Shown: positions 16,273 to 24,070, counted from the first letter of the stretch. The stretch is DNA of 64,000 bases from JACVRW01 sp034664125 (GCA_034664125.1 JAXDIG010000054.1:62001-126000), one strand, 5' to 3'. Notes: generated by a model not told the origin, from the sequence alone. A program made the numbers and translations.

Positions 16273-17280
16273 ATGTTCTCCACACGCCCTGACGCACAGA
16301 GCTTCACGAAGTTCCTCGTCACGGCGGGTGTCTTCCTGATCGTCGCTGCGTTCATCGTTCCGGGGCTGATCCTGCGAGAGACGGACGTACTCAAGGTGCC
16401 GATCGTGGCCCTCAACCACGCGACACCGGTCGGCCGCAAGGAGCTGGAGCGCCGCCAACGTGTCGCTCGTGACGTGGGGGAGTCCACGCCGTGGATATTT
16501 GGGGGTCTGCTCCTTAGCGGCGGGGTGCTGCTGTTCTACGGTGCGCCCAGATTGCGAAAGCAGGAGGCCGAGCAGGAGACACGAGCGCAGGTTGAGCTTG
16601 ACAAGCTGCGCTCGGAGATCAAGCAGCAGACGCCGGAGGAGCGCGAGCAAAAGCTCCAAGATGACGTTGCGGTCGAGATCATCGAAGAACAGCTCCAGGC
16701 AGCATTACCCGACCCAGCTTCCCCGGATCGCCCCCAACGCTCAGCCCAGCCGGCGACCAACGAGCCCCGGACTCCCAGCGAGATGATGACGACGCAAGAC
16801 CGAGTTAGACGCGCTGGGGAGCTGGAGGAGCGAGTACTTGATCGCATCGGGTCCTTAGTCCCCCAAGGATTTGAATTCGTACGCCACGTCCGGGTCGGTG
16901 GCGAACCGCCCCTTCTCCTTGACGGATTGATGAGCGACCGGACTGGCGAGCGTGACGCAGTTCTAATCGAGGTGCAAGCACCTTTGAGCAGTACCGCGGG
17001 GATGAGGAAGCGTTTGCTCGATGTTGAGGCCGCGAGGCTCCGCTACGCAGATCGAATCGGGGGGGACCCTGCCCTATGGCTGGTGGTCATCACGAACCCC
17101 GCAGTGATGACAAAGTCGCAAGCCTTGGCTCCGCTTCCGTATCTTCCCTGGTTGTTCCTCTCCGTAAGTACCGAATCTGAGATCGACGATCTTAAGCTGC
17201 CAAGCTCGCTCGAAACTCACATGAGCTTTAGCAGCGCCGCGCGAGCGCGTCTGATGGCGAGCCTGCGCGCCATCCCGTAA
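16273..17280 (+). CDS. Two-span membrane protein with coiled coil and possible PD-(D/E)XK nuclease-like domain
   Basis: 335 aa. Spans at about 12-34 (TKFLVTAGVFLIVAAFIVPG) and 72-91 (TPWIFGGLLLSGGVLLFYGA). A charged coiled coil follows at 93-145, then a Pro-rich linker, then a C-terminal domain from about 175. That domain has a core strand pair LLLDGLM (Asp217) and AVLIEVQAP (Glu233, Gln235) spaced as in restriction-endonuclease folds, with Gln in place of the usual Lys, and then LWLVVITN. The fold is inferred from pattern only, and the altered catalytic position could mean it is inactive. Topology puts the domain in the cytoplasm. Third gene of the 15430-17280 unit. Confidence 0.55.
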   Translation: MFSTRPDAQSFTKFLVTAGVFLIVAAFIVPGLILRETDVLKVPIVALNHATPVGRKELERRQRVARDVGESTPWIFGGLLLSGGVLLFYGAPRLRKQEAEQETRAQVELDKLRSEIKQQTPEEREQKLQDDVAVEIIEEQLQAALPDPASPDRPQRSAQPATNEPRTPSEMMTTQDRVRRAGELEERVLDRIGSLVPQGFEFVRHVRVGGEPPLLLDGLMSDRTGERDAVLIEVQAPLSSTAGMRKRLLDVEAARLRYADRIGGDPALWLVVITNPAVMTKSQALAPLPYLPWLFLSVSTESEIDDLKLPSSLETHMSFSSAARARLMASLRAIP

Positions 17281-17481
17281 CGACCTGCCACGGTGACATC
17301 GGCAGCGTCAAAGCGCGGCTTCGTGCGCACCGCCGATGGTGCTACGCGTAGCGTCACCGTGCCACCGCAGCACAGCAGCGACACTAGGCGTCGTGCTGAC
17401 GGTCGCCGATGGAGTGGAGCAGGCCAAGCTCTGACCGGTGGCACGCCCGTTATCGACCGCGCCCAAACGTACGCTCGCACG

Positions 17482-18531
17482 ATGCGGTCGATCCGCTTTG
17501 TGGTCCCTTGGTACTTCGTCGCCCCGGTCGTCGGGGTGGTGATCGCGGTTGTCGTGATGCGTCGGCTTGGCGTGCCGCAGATCGTCTACAGCGTGTTCGC
17601 GGTCGCCTGGTTCCTGTGGCAGGTGGTGACCTTCGTGGTCCTGCTGCCAGCTATCGGCCGCGTCGTTCGAGAACGACGCCGCCTCGGCGCACCGCGCGAC
17701 GTGGACCAAGCAGATTGGTCAGAACGGCGGCGGTCCCTGCTCGCCGCATTCCCGAAACTGCTCACCGCCTGGGCGTTGATTGTGGGCCTGGTCGCCCTCG
17801 TTGACGCCGGTCTGGACACTCACAATGCTGGCGACCACGCTGTTCGTCTGGAGCTGCCGCAGAATGAGCGATGGGCCACGCTCTTGGTGAAAGCGCCGCA
17901 TGCTGGTGGTTGCGCATCAAAGACGCGGGTCGAGATAAACCACTCATCGCGGTCGAGCCTTCGGATGACCGACCGCGAGGGCGACAAAATCAAGCCACTA
18001 ACAGAGAGGCCCTATCGCGCGGTCTTTCGGATACCGATGACCTGGGAGCGCAACAAGGTGTCGTGCTATTACCAGGTGCCGGACGTGTGGATACGGCATG
18101 GTTCAGCTCGCGTTCGGCTCTATGTTCGAGCCAGTGCCTCGGCGTCGGATTCTGTGCCGCCGCCAACTGAGGCAAACAGGACCTATTGGGGCTGGCGCTG
18201 TCAGGCGGTACGTGACGGTGATGGTTGCAAGATCATGGCTGTGATCGACGCAGACCCCGACATGCTGGGTATTGGGTTCAACCTCGTGGTGGCAGGCTCG
18301 ATGCTCACCATCGCTTTGACACTGCTCGGCAACGTCGGGATCGGAGTCTTTCGCGGCTGGCGGAGTGACTTCAGAGCGATCTGGGGCATCGGCCGTGCCA
18401 CGTCCAGCGCACCGCCTCCCACTGAGTCCAGGGTTTCGCCTTCGACCCAGCGCCCTCGACGCTCTCACCGTTGGGCTATCGGCATGGGCGTGGTACTCGC
18501 GCTGGGAATCTGGCGGCGTCTGTCGCGCTGA
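17482..18531 (+). CDS. Unknown multi-span membrane protein (element cargo)
   Basis: 349 aa from the ATG at 17482. Hydrophobic segments lie at about residues 7-28 (VVPWYFVAPVVGVVIAVVVM), 33-57 (VYSVFAVAWFLWQVVTFVVL), 92-112 and 260-282 (GFNLVVAGSMLTIALTLLGN), with a last one at the C-terminus. A region of about 150 residues between the third and fourth spans has paired cysteines (GGCAS, VSCYYQ, WRCQ, DGCK) and is probably extracytoplasmic. Not recognised. It converges on the integrase gene, with 16 bp between stops. Confidence 0.6.
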   Translation: MRSIRFVVPWYFVAPVVGVVIAVVVMRRLGVPQIVYSVFAVAWFLWQVVTFVVLLPAIGRVVRERRRLGAPRDVDQADWSERRRSLLAAFPKLLTAWALIVGLVALVDAGLDTHNAGDHAVRLELPQNERWATLLVKAPHAGGCASKTRVEINHSSRSSLRMTDREGDKIKPLTERPYRAVFRIPMTWERNKVSCYYQVPDVWIRHGSARVRLYVRASASASDSVPPPTEANRTYWGWRCQAVRDGDGCKIMAVIDADPDMLGIGFNLVVAGSMLTIALTLLGNVGIGVFRGWRSDFRAIWGIGRATSSAPPPTESRVSPSTQRPRRSHRWAIGMGVVLALGIWRRLSR

Positions 18532-18547
18532 CGCTGGGCCGCCTGAC

Positions 18548-20011
18548 CTAGTGCAGCTCAATGGTCACGCGCTCGCCCAGCTTGCCTCGGCCCTTCACCA
18601 CGGTGATCGCCTTGACCGTCTGCTTCACGGCCAGCGCGAAGGCATCGGTCGTGCCTGACCGCAGCTTGTCGGCGGCGCTCGTCTTGCCGCGCGAGTAGAT
18701 CGCCTGCTGCGCTCGGCCGACACGCTCCAGCACCTCATCGCGCTCGACCGTGGCCTGTGTCAGCGCGCGTTCCCAGCCCGCCGACCCGCCGAGAGCTTCG
18801 CGCCGTGTGGCGTCCGCTCCCGCCAGCGACAAGAGATGCTCCTCCGCGGTCTGGAGGGCGGCCTGCGCGTCCTTCAGCTCGGCCACGGCGTCGGCCAGGG
18901 CGCGCCCGTTGCCGTTCCCGGCCAGCTTGCGCGTCAGCTCGTCGCGCACGTACTCCTCCAACGGCTCGGCCATGACCGACACCGCAGCGGTGCAGGGGTC
19001 CTCGCCCCGCCTGACGCGCTGCCAGGCGGTGCAGCGATAGCCGCGCTTGGCGGGCTTGGAGCCCAGCCGCGCGCCAGCCATCGGGCCGCCGCAGCTCGCG
19101 CAGCGCACTACGCCCGTGAGCGCGAACTGCGCATTCGGGCGACGGCTCCACCTCGGGCCAGTCTGGGCGAGCTTCCACACCGACTCGGCCACCAGCGGTT
19201 TGTGCGCCTCAGCGTTCACCAGGCCCTCGCCGTAAGACACCTCGCCGCGATAGACGCGGTTGGCCAGGAGGCGACGCAGCGTGGTCGCCGTCCAGCGGTG
19301 GCCCGGTGCCAGCTTTTCGAGCTGCTTCACGGCTCGCCCAATCCCATCCGGCTCGCGCGCCAGCTCATACGCCTGCTGCACGACGCCCGCCTTGCCGGTG
19401 TAGGTCACGATGCCCGCCGACTCGACCACCTCGCCGTCCTCGTCCACCTCGGTCAGCGGATCGCCGTCCGGTTCCAGCGTGCCCTTGGCATCGCCGTCGA
19501 GGACGCGGCGGTACCCGAATGGCACCGGGCCGATGTGCGCGCCGCGCTCCACCGCGCGCGCCTTCGACACCTTCCAACCCGCCTTGAGCGTGTCCAGCGT
19601 GAACTCGGCAAAGACGAGCATCACGCCCAGCATCGCCTTGCCGCCCGGCGTCGTCGTGTCGATCAGCTCGCCATCGGCCACACAGACGAGGTGCGCGTCG
19701 GCGGCCTTGATCTTCTCCAGGTCGTCATACGCCCCGGCCACCGTGCGGGCGAAGCGGTCGAGCTTGTAGCAGACCAGCCCGTCCGTTTCGGCCTCCTCGA
19801 TGCGGCGCATGACCTCGCGCAGGCCGGGGCGGTTCTGCGTGCCACCGGACTGGTCCTCGTCCACGATCACCTCGGTGATCGCTACGCCGTGGCGCTTGCC
19901 CCACTCCTCGATGGCCTTGCGCTGAATCTCCGGGCTGGCGTAGGACTCTCTGCCGCCCACGCGCGACACGCGCGCGTAGCCGGTCATGTTGCGGGCCTTG
20001 TCGGGAGTCAT
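18548..20011 (-). CDS. Large serine integrase
   Basis: 487 aa. The N-terminal resolvase domain begins GYARVSR, with the catalytic Ser at residue 16, and continues with DEDQSGG, RPGLREVMRRIEE and YKLDRFAR. A recombinase domain follows (FGYRRVLDGD..., TTLRRLLANRVYRGEVSYGE). A zinc ribbon has Cys304, Cys307, Cys327 and Cys340, and there is a coiled coil at about 370-460. This is the full layout of phiC31/Bxb1-type integrases. It is the outermost gene at the right end, starting 54 bp before the efp ATG, so the attachment site is adjacent as expected. No recombination directionality factor can be identified. A second ATG at codon 9 is an alternative start. Confidence 0.95.
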   Translation of the reverse strand: MTPDKARNMTGYARVSRVGGRESYASPEIQRKAIEEWGKRHGVAITEVIVDEDQSGGTQNRPGLREVMRRIEEAETDGLVCYKLDRFARTVAGAYDDLEKIKAADAHLVCVADGELIDTTTPGGKAMLGVMLVFAEFTLDTLKAGWKVSKARAVERGAHIGPVPFGYRRVLDGDAKGTLEPDGDPLTEVDEDGEVVESAGIVTYTGKAGVVQQAYELAREPDGIGRAVKQLEKLAPGHRWTATTLRRLLANRVYRGEVSYGEGLVNAEAHKPLVAESVWKLAQTGPRWSRRPNAQFALTGVVRCASCGGPMAGARLGSKPAKRGYRCTAWQRVRRGEDPCTAAVSVMAEPLEEYVRDELTRKLAGNGNGRALADAVAELKDAQAALQTAEEHLLSLAGADATRREALGGSAGWERALTQATVERDEVLERVGRAQQAIYSRGKTSAADKLRSGTTDAFALAVKQTVKAITVVKGRGKLGERVTIELH

Positions 20012-20030
20012 CGTTTCGCCGTCCTCGCTC

Positions 20031-20036
20031 TAGTAT
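20031..20036 (+). promoter_or_regulatory. Possible element-borne promoter for efp (TAGTAT -10)
   Basis: After integration the host promoter of efp is 9.7 kb away, so transcription must start inside the element. TAGTAT, 28 bases before the efp ATG, is the best -10 candidate in the 53 bp between the integrase and efp starts. No clear -35 is seen. Confidence 0.35.
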
Positions 20037-20064
20037 CGGCACCCGGAGCGGAACCCCGAGTGGC

Positions 20065-20624
20065 ATGATTTCAACTAACCAGTTCAAGAACGGCATGCAC
20101 GTCGAGGTCGACGGCACCGTCTTCAAGCTCGTCGACTTCCAGCACGTCAAGCCCGGCAAGGGCGGCGCCTTCGTTCGCACCAAGCTGAAGCGCGTGGAGG
20201 ACGGCGCCGTGATCGACAGGACGTTTCGCGCGGGCGAGAAGTTCCGGCCGATCCGGACCGAGACGCGCCGGATGCAGTACCTCTACGCCGACGGCACGGA
20301 CGCCCACTTCATGGACTCCGAGAGCTACGAGCAGCTCGCCATCCCCGAGGACAGGTGCGCGAGTCGCTCAAGTGGATCGTTCCCAACGAGGAGATCGACT
20401 TCCTCTACGTGGACGAGTCGCCGAGCGACGTGCAGGTGCCGAGCGCCGTCGAGCTGACCGTGACGGAGACCCAGCCCGGCGTGAAGGGCGACACGGCGTC
20501 CGGCGGCGGCGACAAGCCGGCCACGCTCGAGTCGGGTGTGGTGGTGCGCGTGCCGCTGTTCGTGAACGAGGGCGACCGGGTGCGCGTGGACACCCGCTCG
20601 GGCGAGTACGTCTCGCGCGCCTAG
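20065..20624 (+). CDS. efp: Elongation factor P, with apparent frameshift near 20353
   Basis: The first frame encodes MISTNQFKNGMHVEVDGTVF through EQLAIPED (domain I, with the conserved loop KPGKGGAFVRTKLK). After about 20352 the next frame continues VRESLKWIVPNEEIDFLYVD through GVKGDTASGGGDKPATLE and VDTRSGEYVSRA, the OB domains. Inserting one C (GAC-CAG-GTG in place of GACAGGTG) restores a 186-aa protein of normal length. EF-P relieves ribosome stalling at polyproline. An assembly indel is the likeliest cause, but a true mutation is not excluded. The first five codons come from the integrated element and the shared core follows at 20080-20092. Confidence 0.85.
20080..20092 (+). other. attR core inside efp
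   Basis: The 13 bases CAGTTCAAGAACG are identical to 10346-10358 and encode Q-F-K-N in the same reading frame of EF-P. They mark the likely crossover zone. A serine integrase would exchange strands at two central bases of it. Confidence 0.75.
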
Positions 20625-20672
20625 ATGACTGATTCCACAACCCCGCCCGCGGCCGCGGAGTCAGTCATCTAG
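20621..20672. promoter_or_regulatory. Large inverted repeat spanning the efp stop and the nusB start
   Basis: Arms 20621-20636 (CTAGATGACTGATTCC) and 20657-20672 (GGAGTCAGTCATCTAG) pair over 16 bases with one mismatch, around a 20-base GC-rich loop. The left arm contains the efp stop. The right arm contains the GGAG ribosome site of nusB and the first base of its GTG. A hairpin here would mask nusB initiation. There is no T tract, so it is not a standard terminator. Confidence 0.6.
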
Positions 20673-21052
20673 TGCGGCGCACCGATCAGCGCCGGGCCGC
20701 AGTCGTAGCCCTCTACCAGTCCGAGGTGACCGACCGGCCGCCCGAGCAGCTGCTCGAACGCGACGCCACGCCGTTCACTCGCGAACTGGTCGAGGGCACC
20801 GTCCGCGACCGCCCCGAGCTTGACGAGCTGATCGCGCGCCACGCGCGCGGCTGGTCGCTCGACCGGATCGCCCCGCTCGAGCGCAACATCATGCGCGTGG
20901 CCCTGCACGAGCTGCTGCACCGCCCGGACGTGCCGTCCGAGGTGGCGATCGACGAGGCGGTCGAGGCGGCCAAGGAGCTCTGCTCGGCCGACGCGCCGGG
21001 CTTCGTAAATGGGATCCTGGGGGCCGTGGAGCGAGAGGAGATCGCATCGTGA
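20672..21052 (+). CDS. nusB: Transcription antitermination factor NusB
   Basis: 126 aa all-helical protein with the family landmarks RRAAVVALYQSEV, DELIARHARGWSLDRIAPLE, RNIMRVALHELLHRPDVPSE and IDEAVEAAKELCSADAPGFV followed by NGILG. NusB binds boxA RNA with NusE in rRNA antitermination. GTG start at 20672 with GGAG 12 bases upstream, both within the right arm of a 16-bp inverted repeat. Its stop overlaps the start of the XseB-like gene (GTGA). Confidence 0.95.
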   Translation: MRRTDQRRAAVVALYQSEVTDRPPEQLLERDATPFTRELVEGTVRDRPELDELIARHARGWSLDRIAPLERNIMRVALHELLHRPDVPSEVAIDEAVEAAKELCSADAPGFVNGILGAVEREEIAS

Positions 21053-21252
21053 CCGAGGGGGCGCCCGGGCTCGAGGAGCTCGCGGCCGAGTTGGAGGCGG
21101 TGGCCGACAAGCTGCGCGCCGACGCCATAGACGCGGAGGAAGCGGCCGACCTTGTCGAGCGCTGCGCCGAGCTCGCGCAGCGCATCGGTGCGGAGATCGA
21201 CGCCCGCAGCCGCTCGGCGGGCGAGGTCGAGGGGCAAGAGCGCCTGCTGTGA
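21049..21252 (+). CDS. Exonuclease VII small subunit-like protein
   Basis: 67 aa. Two helices in the XseB pattern: LEELAAELEAVADKLRADAI and DAEEAADLVERCAELAQRIG. The usual XseB has a Leu-rich Ser/Leu turn between the helices, here replaced by AIDAEE. No large subunit (xseA) is in the window, so the assignment rests on length, helix pattern and position upstream of the polyprenyl synthase and dxs genes, where xseB is common. It overlaps both neighbours by 4 bp (GTGA at each end). Confidence 0.6.
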   Translation: MTEGAPGLEELAAELEAVADKLRADAIDAEEAADLVERCAELAQRIGAEIDARSRSAGEVEGQERLL

Positions 21253-22127
21253 GCAGCACGGAGACGGCGCTCTATCCGGTCGAGCTCCAGCGCCAGGTCG
21301 ACGACTACCTCACGGGCCTGCGCTTCGCGTCCGAGCCCGGCACGGCGCGGCTCGAGGAGGCGATGCGCTACTCGCTGCTCGCCGGGGGCAAGCGCATCCG
21401 GCCGGTGCTGGCGCTGGCCACCGCCGAGGCGCTGGGGCGCCCGCCGGCCGAGGTGCTCCCGCTGGCGGCGGGCATCGAGATGATCCACACCTACTCGCTG
21501 ATCCACGACGACCTGCCCGCGATGGACGACGACGAGCTGCGCCGCGGCAAGCCGACCTGCCACGTCGCCTATGGCGAGGACGTGGCCATCCTCGCCGGCG
21601 ACGGCCTGTTCGCCGAGGCCCTGCGGCTGGCCCTCGCCGAGCAGAACGGTGAGCCGGCGAACGTGCTCGCGGCCGTGATGGAGGTCGTAGCGGCGGCGGG
21701 CGTGCGGGGCATGGTGGGGGGGCAGTACCTGGACGTGGCCGGCGACGCGGCCGTTGAGCTGCGGCGCCTGCACGAGCTGAAGACGGGCGCCCTGATCGCG
21801 GCCTCCGTCGGCTCCGTCCTGGCGCTGGAGGGCATGTCGGGACCTGCCACACTCCCGTTCCGGAGCTTCGCGGCCGAGCTGGGGGTCGTCTTCCAGATCG
21901 TCGATGACATCCTCGACGTGACCGGAGACGAAGCCGAGATCGGGAAGCCGCGCGGCTCCGACGAACGCCATGGAAAGGCGACGTACGTGAGCGTGCATGG
22001 GCTCGACCGGGCGAGGGAGCTGGCGCGGGCTTCACACGGCAAAGCACGGGCGGCGTTGGCCGAAGCGGAGGGTGATACGGCGCGTCTCGGGCAAATAGCC
22101 GATTACATCCTCACCCGCACGACATGA
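21249..22127 (+). CDS. Polyprenyl (farnesyl/geranylgeranyl) diphosphate synthase
   Basis: 292 aa trans-prenyltransferase. First Asp-rich motif in SLIHDDLPAMDDDELRRGKP, second in FQIVDDILDVTGD, with GGKRIRPVLALATAEA near the N-terminus. It condenses isopentenyl diphosphate with allylic diphosphates to make C15-C20 chains for quinones, carotenoids or undecaprenol. Chain length cannot be settled by eye. The GTG at 21249 overlaps the XseB-like stop, and its own stop overlaps dxs (ATGA), forming one isoprenoid operon. Confidence 0.93.
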   Translation: MSSTETALYPVELQRQVDDYLTGLRFASEPGTARLEEAMRYSLLAGGKRIRPVLALATAEALGRPPAEVLPLAAGIEMIHTYSLIHDDLPAMDDDELRRGKPTCHVAYGEDVAILAGDGLFAEALRLALAEQNGEPANVLAAVMEVVAAAGVRGMVGGQYLDVAGDAAVELRRLHELKTGALIAASVGSVLALEGMSGPATLPFRSFAAELGVVFQIVDDILDVTGDEAEIGKPRGSDERHGKATYVSVHGLDRARELARASHGKARAALAEAEGDTARLGQIADYILTRTT

Positions 22128-24070
22128 CCAGACTTCTCGACCAGATCGACGGACCGGCCGACCTCAAGGGTCTGGAGGACGATCAGCTCCAGCAGGTCGC
22201 CCAGGAGGTCCGCGAGCTGATCATCGACACGATCGGCGAGATCGGCGGCCACTTCGGCGCCAACCTGGGGGTCTGCGAGATCGCCGTGGCGCTCCACTCG
22301 CTGCTCGAATCGCCCGACGACAAGATCCTCTGGGACGTCGGCCACCAGGCCTACCCGCACAAGGTCCTCACCGGCCGCGCGGACCAGCTCCACACGATCC
22401 GCAAGTACGGCGGGCTCGCGCCGTTCTGCTCCATCCCGGAGTCGGAGCACGACATCATGGGGGCCGGCCACGCCTCCACGTCGGTGTCGTACGCCGTCGG
22501 GATCAAGGAGGCGATGCGGCGCGGCACCGGCCAGGACGGCCGCGTGGTCGCCGTGATCGGCGACGGCGCGCTCACCGGCGGCGTGTCGTTCGAGGCCCTG
22601 CTCAACGCCGGCGGCATGGACCTGCCGATCGTGATCGTGTTGAACGACAACGGCATGTCGATCGCCCCGAACGTCGGCGCGCTGTCGCGCTACTTCACGC
22701 GCATGCGCCTCAACCCGAAGCTCTACCACGCGCGCGAGGACGCCGAGGAGACGCTCACCAAGCTGCCCGCCGGCATCGGCAAGCGCATCGAGCGGCTCGG
22801 GCCGATCCTGAAGGAGTCGCTCAAGGCGTACTGGGCGCCGGGCCTGTTCTTCGAGGAGCTCGACCTCGCCTACGTGGGCGTGATCGACGGGCACGACGTG
22901 AAGGCGCTGCGAGAGGCGATCGGCGAGGCGCTCGAGGCCGACCGCCCGGTCGTGGTCCACTGCAAGACCGTCAAGGGCAAGGGCTTCGTGCCCGCCGAGG
23001 AGGGCGGGCTCGAGGGCATGGAGAAGTGGCATGCGGCCAAGCCCGGCTCGATCTCCAACGGAGCGGTCGCGGAGCCGGCGCCGCCGCCGAAGAAGCCCAA
23101 GGTCGCCGGCCCGCCGCAGTACACGACGGTGTTCGGCGAGGCGCTCGTGGAGGAGTGCCGCCGCGACGAGCGGGTCGTCGGCATCACGGCCGCGATGAAC
23201 TCCGGCACCGGGCTGAACATCCTCCAGCGGGAGCTCCCGGAGCGCTACTACGACGTGGGGATCGCCGAGCAGCACGCGATCCTGTTCGCCGCGGGGCTCG
23301 CCCTCCAGGGCGCGAAGCCGGTGGCGGCGATCTACTCGACCTTCCTCCAGCGCGCCTACGACCAGATCGTCCACGACGTCTGCCTGCAGCGGCTGAACGT
23401 GGTCTTCGCGATGGACCGCGCCGGGCTGGTCGGCGACGACGGGCCCACCCACCACGGCGCCTTCGACATCTCCTACATGCGCTGCCTGCCGCACCTGGTG
23501 CAGATGGCCCCGCGCGACGAGGCGATGCTCGTGCACATGCTGCATACCGCCGTGGCCTACGACGACGGGCCGATCGCGCTGCGCTACCCGCGCGGCGAGG
23601 CCGAGGGTCTGCCGCTGCCGCGCCGGCCCAAGGTGCTCGAGATCGGCAGCGGGGAGCTGCTGCGCGAGGGCGACCGCGTGGCGCTGCTCGGCTACGGCTA
23701 CGGAGTGTCGGTAGCGCTGGGCGCGGCCGATCTGCTGGCCGCCGAACACGGAGTGGAGCCCACCGTCGCGGACGCCCGTTTCGCCAAGCCGCTCGACGGG
23801 GAGCTGATCGAGCGCCTGACCGCCGAGCACGACTTGATCGTGACGATCGAGGAGAACGTGCTGGCCGGCGGCTTCGGCTCAGGCGTGCTCGAGCACCTGG
23901 CCGACAACGACCTGCTCGGCGGCACGCGCGTGCTGCGCATCGGCCTGCCGGACCGCTTCGTCACGCACGGCAAGCCGGCGCTGCTGCGCGAGGAGGTCGG
24001 GCTGACGGCCGAGGCGGTGGCGGACCGGGTGGCGCAGACGGTGCTCGAGCCCACGGGCGCCCTGGCGTAG
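22124..24070 (+). CDS. dxs: 1-deoxy-D-xylulose-5-phosphate synthase
   Basis: 648 aa. The thiamine-diphosphate site is GDGALTGGVSFEALLNAG, with NDNGMSI. The DXS-specific segments are GHQAYPHKVLTGR, GHASTSVSYAVGIKEA, VKGKGFVPAEE, DVGIAEQHAILFAAGLA and GLVGDDGPTHHGAFDISYMR. It makes DXP from pyruvate and glyceraldehyde-3-phosphate, the first step of the MEP pathway, whose product feeds the prenyl synthase directly upstream. Length is normal. It is the last gene of the nusB-dxs block; a hairpin follows about 110 bases on. Confidence 0.97.
   Translation: MTRLLDQIDGPADLKGLEDDQLQQVAQEVRELIIDTIGEIGGHFGANLGVCEIAVALHSLLESPDDKILWDVGHQAYPHKVLTGRADQLHTIRKYGGLAPFCSIPESEHDIMGAGHASTSVSYAVGIKEAMRRGTGQDGRVVAVIGDGALTGGVSFEALLNAGGMDLPIVIVLNDNGMSIAPNVGALSRYFTRMRLNPKLYHAREDAEETLTKLPAGIGKRIERLGPILKESLKAYWAPGLFFEELDLAYVGVIDGHDVKALREAIGEALEADRPVVVHCKTVKGKGFVPAEEGGLEGMEKWHAAKPGSISNGAVAEPAPPPKKPKVAGPPQYTTVFGEALVEECRRDERVVGITAAMNSGTGLNILQRELPERYYDVGIAEQHAILFAAGLALQGAKPVAAIYSTFLQRAYDQIVHDVCLQRLNVVFAMDRAGLVGDDGPTHHGAFDISYMRCLPHLVQMAPRDEAMLVHMLHTAVAYDDGPIALRYPRGEAEGLPLPRRPKVLEIGSGELLREGDRVALLGYGYGVSVALGAADLLAAEHGVEPTVADARFAKPLDGELIERLTAEHDLIVTIEENVLAGGFGSGVLEHLADNDLLGGTRVLRIGLPDRFVTHGKPALLREEVGLTAEAVADRVAQTVLEPTGALA

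Larger units (their letters stand above)
10346..20092. mobile_element. Integrative element (about 9.75 kb) inserted in the 5' end of efp
   Basis: Bounded by a 13-bp perfect direct repeat (10346-10358 and 20080-20092). The integrase gene lies directly beside the right end and reads inward, as is usual for serine-integrase elements. The right end supplies ATG ATT TCA ACT AAC in front of the shared core, so that efp again begins M-I-S-T-N-Q-F-K-N. Cargo is mostly unrecognised: several one- or two-span membrane proteins, a lipoprotein, an RNase-H-like protein and a possible membrane-tethered nuclease. No conjugation, replication or phage structural gene is seen, so it is probably a small genomic island or satellite that depends on a helper to move. 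Confidence 0.8.

Noticed and set aside
18548..20011. A resolvase of transposon (Tn3) type
   Set aside because: At 487 aa, with recombinase and zinc-ribbon domains and a coiled coil, it is a large serine integrase. No transposase or terminal inverted repeats are present.
10346..20092. Complete prophage or conjugative element
   Set aside because: No capsid, terminase, portal, tail, relaxase or type IV secretion gene was found. Only the integrase and small cargo genes are present.
20347..20360. Programmed ribosomal frameshift in efp
   Set aside because: There is no slippery heptamer or downstream structure, and EF-P is not known to use one. A one-base loss fits better.
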